From Phocaeicola_A sp963652075 (GTDB lineage Bacteria; Bacteroidota; Bacteroidia; Bacteroidales; Bacteroidaceae), in NCBI GenBank assembly GCA_963652075.1, contig CAVJRQ010000033.1, forward strand, positions 8,161-72,160: 64,000 bases of DNA. The letters are read 5' to 3'. How positions within the stretch are numbered: the stretch's first letter is position 1; each line of letters opens with the position of its first letter. Shown here piece by piece: positions 62,199-64,000 of the stretch. The position numbers were made by a program, and so were the translations under genes. Under the pieces are notes generated by a model, which saw nothing but the letters and a program-made list of their open reading frames with translations, made no database searches and was not told the DNA's origin.

Positions 62199-62264
62199 AA
62201 TAGCTCCTCTCCACTCCACAGCCGTCCTCAGCGTGCCTTTTGTGAAAGAGTTGTACCATTCAAA

Positions 62265-62479
62265 GTAACTTCTCTTTGTAAGAGAAGTTATATCCGATGC
62301 GAAAGTAGTGGAATAAAAGTTATTAGCAAATTATTTCGCATAAAAAAAGCCGCTCACAACTAATTCTGTTGGGTATAAAGTAGGGTTTATTGAGCGAACG
62401 CCACGCTTCTCCGTAACGTATCTATCTGATGTTCAACATATAGCGAAAGTATCTAACTTCTCTTACAAAGAGAAGTTAC
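62265..62479. other. Putative invertible promoter segment (inverton)
   Basis: Perfect 26-bp inverted repeats at 62265-62290 and 62454-62479 bracket 163 bp. Each repeat is itself a palindrome: arms TAACTTCTCT and AGAGAAGTTA around a 5-bp core. The core is TTGTA in the left copy and TACAA in the right. Such asymmetric cores are typical of crossover sites for tyrosine or serine recombinases. A promoter inside points left into the TlpA-DUF6242-SusC-SusD operon. No recombinase gene lies in the window. Confidence 0.75.
62300..62330 (-). promoter_or_regulatory. Promoter inside the invertible segment
   Basis: The minus strand reads TTTG (62330-62327), 19 bp, TACTTTCG (62307-62300), one mismatch from TAnnTTTG. 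Transcription would start near 62293, just inside the left repeat, and run into the locus E operon. In the inverted state it would face the 3' end of the ATPase gene. Confidence 0.65.
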
Positions 62480-62538
62480 GTGTCGTGTCTATGGAATCAA
62501 AAACCAATAGGCGGGAATCAGAATCCTGTTAGACGGCA

Positions 62539-63788
62539 TCAGTAGTTGAAGCCGAAAGCCCAAAGAGGGATGACGTTGCCGAAACCTGTTTCTATGTCGT
62601 CTTTCACGATGTAGCCTTCCGCCGCTTCGGCAATTTGCTTTTGACCTTTCTTTTTTCCTCCTATCTCGAAAGTCTTTCCTTCGACAAGGAAGTCGGAGAT
62701 GGGAGAGTTGGCCACTGCGTGGTTTACGCGCATTTGGTTCAAGAAGAACGTCTCACGCAGGTTGCCTGTTTCGGGGACACTGGTTGATAAAGCGTACGAC
62801 AGGTTCGTGTTGTCGAGGTACAGTTTCTCTACCTTCCCCAGTCCACGGATACCTGTGGTGGCCTCCCTCAACGCCGCGATGAGTCCGGCTCTTGCCATAA
62901 GGTCGAAATAGTCCGGAAGAACTTTGCGGTCTACATTTATCGTAGTGGCAATGCTCTTCATGTTGGGTTTGAACGGCACGCTGTCCGCAATGACCTGCAT
63001 CAGTTCTTTCAGCTTTTTGGAAACGGCTATTGAATAGTTGGCGTATTGCGGAATATCAGTCTCCAACGTCATACCGACAATCTGATTCAAGCGAACATAG
63101 AACCCCATGTCATTATAGAACGGATAGTATCCTTGCCTAATGTATTCTGCAAAAAGAGGCAACGGATGTTCTACCTTGTCGAGCAGTATGACCTTATTCC
63201 GCAGTATCTCGTCAAGCGAATAGGCGGGTAGGTTGAGTTTGAGCTTNNNNNNNNNNNNNNNNNNNNNNNNNNNNNNNNNNNNNNNNNNNNNNNNNNNNNN
63301 NNNNNNNNNNNNNNNNNNAGCTTCATGTTGAGATACTCTCTGAATGACAATCCTTGCATGGTATACACGAGCACGCGGCGACTAAGGTCGGATGTTCCTT
63401 TGTATATATCCAATATGGACGAACCCGTAAACACCACGTGCAGGTCCGGCAGATTGTCATATATCATCTTCAGTTCCGTTGCCCACCCTTGATACTTGTG
63501 TACCTCGTCAATGAAGAGATGCTTGCCTCCTTGTTGTACAAACCTCATCGCAGTGTCGAAGATGCTGTTTGACGCGAAATAAATTGACTCTACATTAATA
63601 TATAGGGTATCAGTGGTGTCGAGGTGAAGTTTGATATACTGCAAAAGAAGAGTCGTCTTGCCTACACCGCGAGGCCCTACAAGCGCTGTCATCCTATTTT
63701 CCCAAGGAAGGATATGGTACATATACCTAAGGAAGGTAGTATCTGTACGGTTTATGAGGCTATCTGACAGCTGCTTGAGTATTTGCAT
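62539..63788 (-). CDS. AAA ATPase with DUF4143 domain, broken by an assembly gap
   Basis: The N-terminal part (63788 to 63319) has Walker A V-G-P-R-G-V-G-K-T-T and Walker B L-F-I-D-E-V-H-K, then T-G-S-S and F-R-E-Y-L-N-M-K. The C-terminal part (63246 to 62539) carries L-P-A-Y-S-L-D-E-I-L, P-L-F-A-E-Y and the DUF4143 end. The 72 N between them put the halves out of frame. Both contig ends carry the same 5 bases (AGCTT); merging them restores one frame of about 390 residues reading L-N-M-K-L-K-L-N-L-P. So this is one intact gene, related to the protein at 20037-21287. Palindromic operators lie upstream. Confidence 0.82.
63247..63318. other. Assembly gap of 72 N
   Basis: Undetermined bases inside the AAA/DUF4143 gene. 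The length is probably arbitrary: the flanks end and begin with AGCTT, and joining them there removes 77 positions and restores the reading frame. Confidence 0.95.
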
Positions 63789-63828
63789 AATCTTTGTCCT
63801 TTGAAGTTTTGATGAACTGATTCGGGGA

Positions 63829-63836
63829 CAAAGTTA
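63829..63836 (-). promoter_or_regulatory. Probable -7 element of the AAA/DUF4143 gene
   Basis: The minus strand reads TAACTTTG (TAnnTTTG), about 40 bp before the start codon. The expected -33 region is covered by the operator-like repeat at 63847-63858. Confidence 0.5.
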
Positions 63837-63841
63837 CGAAA

Positions 63842-63899
63842 TGTGGGGTGAATTTACCACACTTTTCGTCAATATTTGGGGTAAATTTACCCCAAATAT
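63842..63899. promoter_or_regulatory. Paired palindromic operators upstream of the AAA/DUF4143 gene
   Basis: A 28-bp perfect palindrome (63872-63899) centred on GGGGTAAATTTACCCC, and a second imperfect copy GGTGAATTTACC (63847-63858) over the -33 region. Centres are 33 bp apart, about three helical turns, suggesting cooperative binding of a dimeric regulator. Confidence 0.65.
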
Positions 63900-64000
63900 G
63901 ATTCGTTGGGATTCTTAGGGACGGCGAAATATGCCCCCGGCAACGTGACTTAGTACAGATTTACTTTACACCGTTTTAACACTTTAAAAAGTAAAGAAAT

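Noticed and set aside
62265..62290. Simple rho-independent terminator
   Set aside because: An exact inverted copy with the opposite core occurs 164 bp away, there is no T-run, and a promoter lies between the copies; a recombination site fits better.
62539..63788. Frameshifted pseudogene of the AAA/DUF4143 family
   Set aside because: The frame break is at the N run and disappears when the 5-base contig overlap is merged.

Overview
The window comes from a Bacteroidales bacterium (Bacteroides/Prevotella-like; genus not resolved). The evidence is several SusC/SusD outer-membrane uptake pairs, a fused SecDF, a FecR/ECF sigma pair, and repeated promoters of the Bacteroidetes primary sigma type (TTTG, 19-21 bp, TAnnTTTG). 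It is a draft assembly: one run of 72 N breaks a gene near the right end. No tRNA, rRNA, CRISPR array or insertion sequence was seen.

Layout. (A) 1-5918, plus strand: the tail of an uptake locus whose SusC/SusD presumably lie to the left. It holds a DUF4843-type lipoprotein, a PKD-like lipoprotein, a TlpA thioredoxin, a redoxin without its cysteines, and a TlpA fused to a DsbD-alpha-like domain. An orphan HigA-like antitoxin follows. (Core) 6573-19909: secDF, an operon of two rhomboids and an endonuclease/exonuclease/phosphatase protein, HU, argS, a tricorn-like protease and a SulP transporter. (B) 20037-32725, minus strand: an AAA/DUF4143 ATPase, then (in transcription order) rnhB, ECF sigma, FecR anti-sigma, SusC with an STN domain, SusD, DUF4843, PKD-like lipoprotein and thioredoxin. 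(C) 32937-40076: an AAA-ATPase-like/PDDEXK protein and a SusC/SusD pair with an unusually long SusD. (D) 40225-52285: a K+/H+ antiporter, two small proteins, fcl and gmd (GDP-L-fucose synthesis), a GH2 glycosidase, a His-rich CobW-type GTPase, a zinc metalloprotease and ruvA. (E) 52464-62061, minus strand: TlpA, a DUF6242 propeller lipoprotein, SusC, SusD, a lipoprotein and a GH43-like glycosidase. (F) 62539-63788: a second AAA/DUF4143 ATPase, interrupted by the assembly gap.

Main finds. Upstream of locus E lie two perfect 26-bp inverted repeats, each a palindrome with an asymmetric 5-bp core. They bracket a 163-bp segment containing a promoter that now points into the TlpA-DUF6242-SusC-SusD operon. 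This looks like an invertible (phase-variable) promoter. Two intergenic tandem arrays with the same exact 22-bp period but unrelated sequences, each built on short palindromes, lie at 21429-21648 and 48993-49080. Three of the four uptake loci carry secreted thioredoxin-fold proteins, including a thioredoxin/DsbD-alpha fusion and a redoxin that has lost its CxxC. The gap in the last gene closes in frame if the contig ends overlap by 5 bases. Several operons have palindromic operators or structured leaders that known families do not explain.
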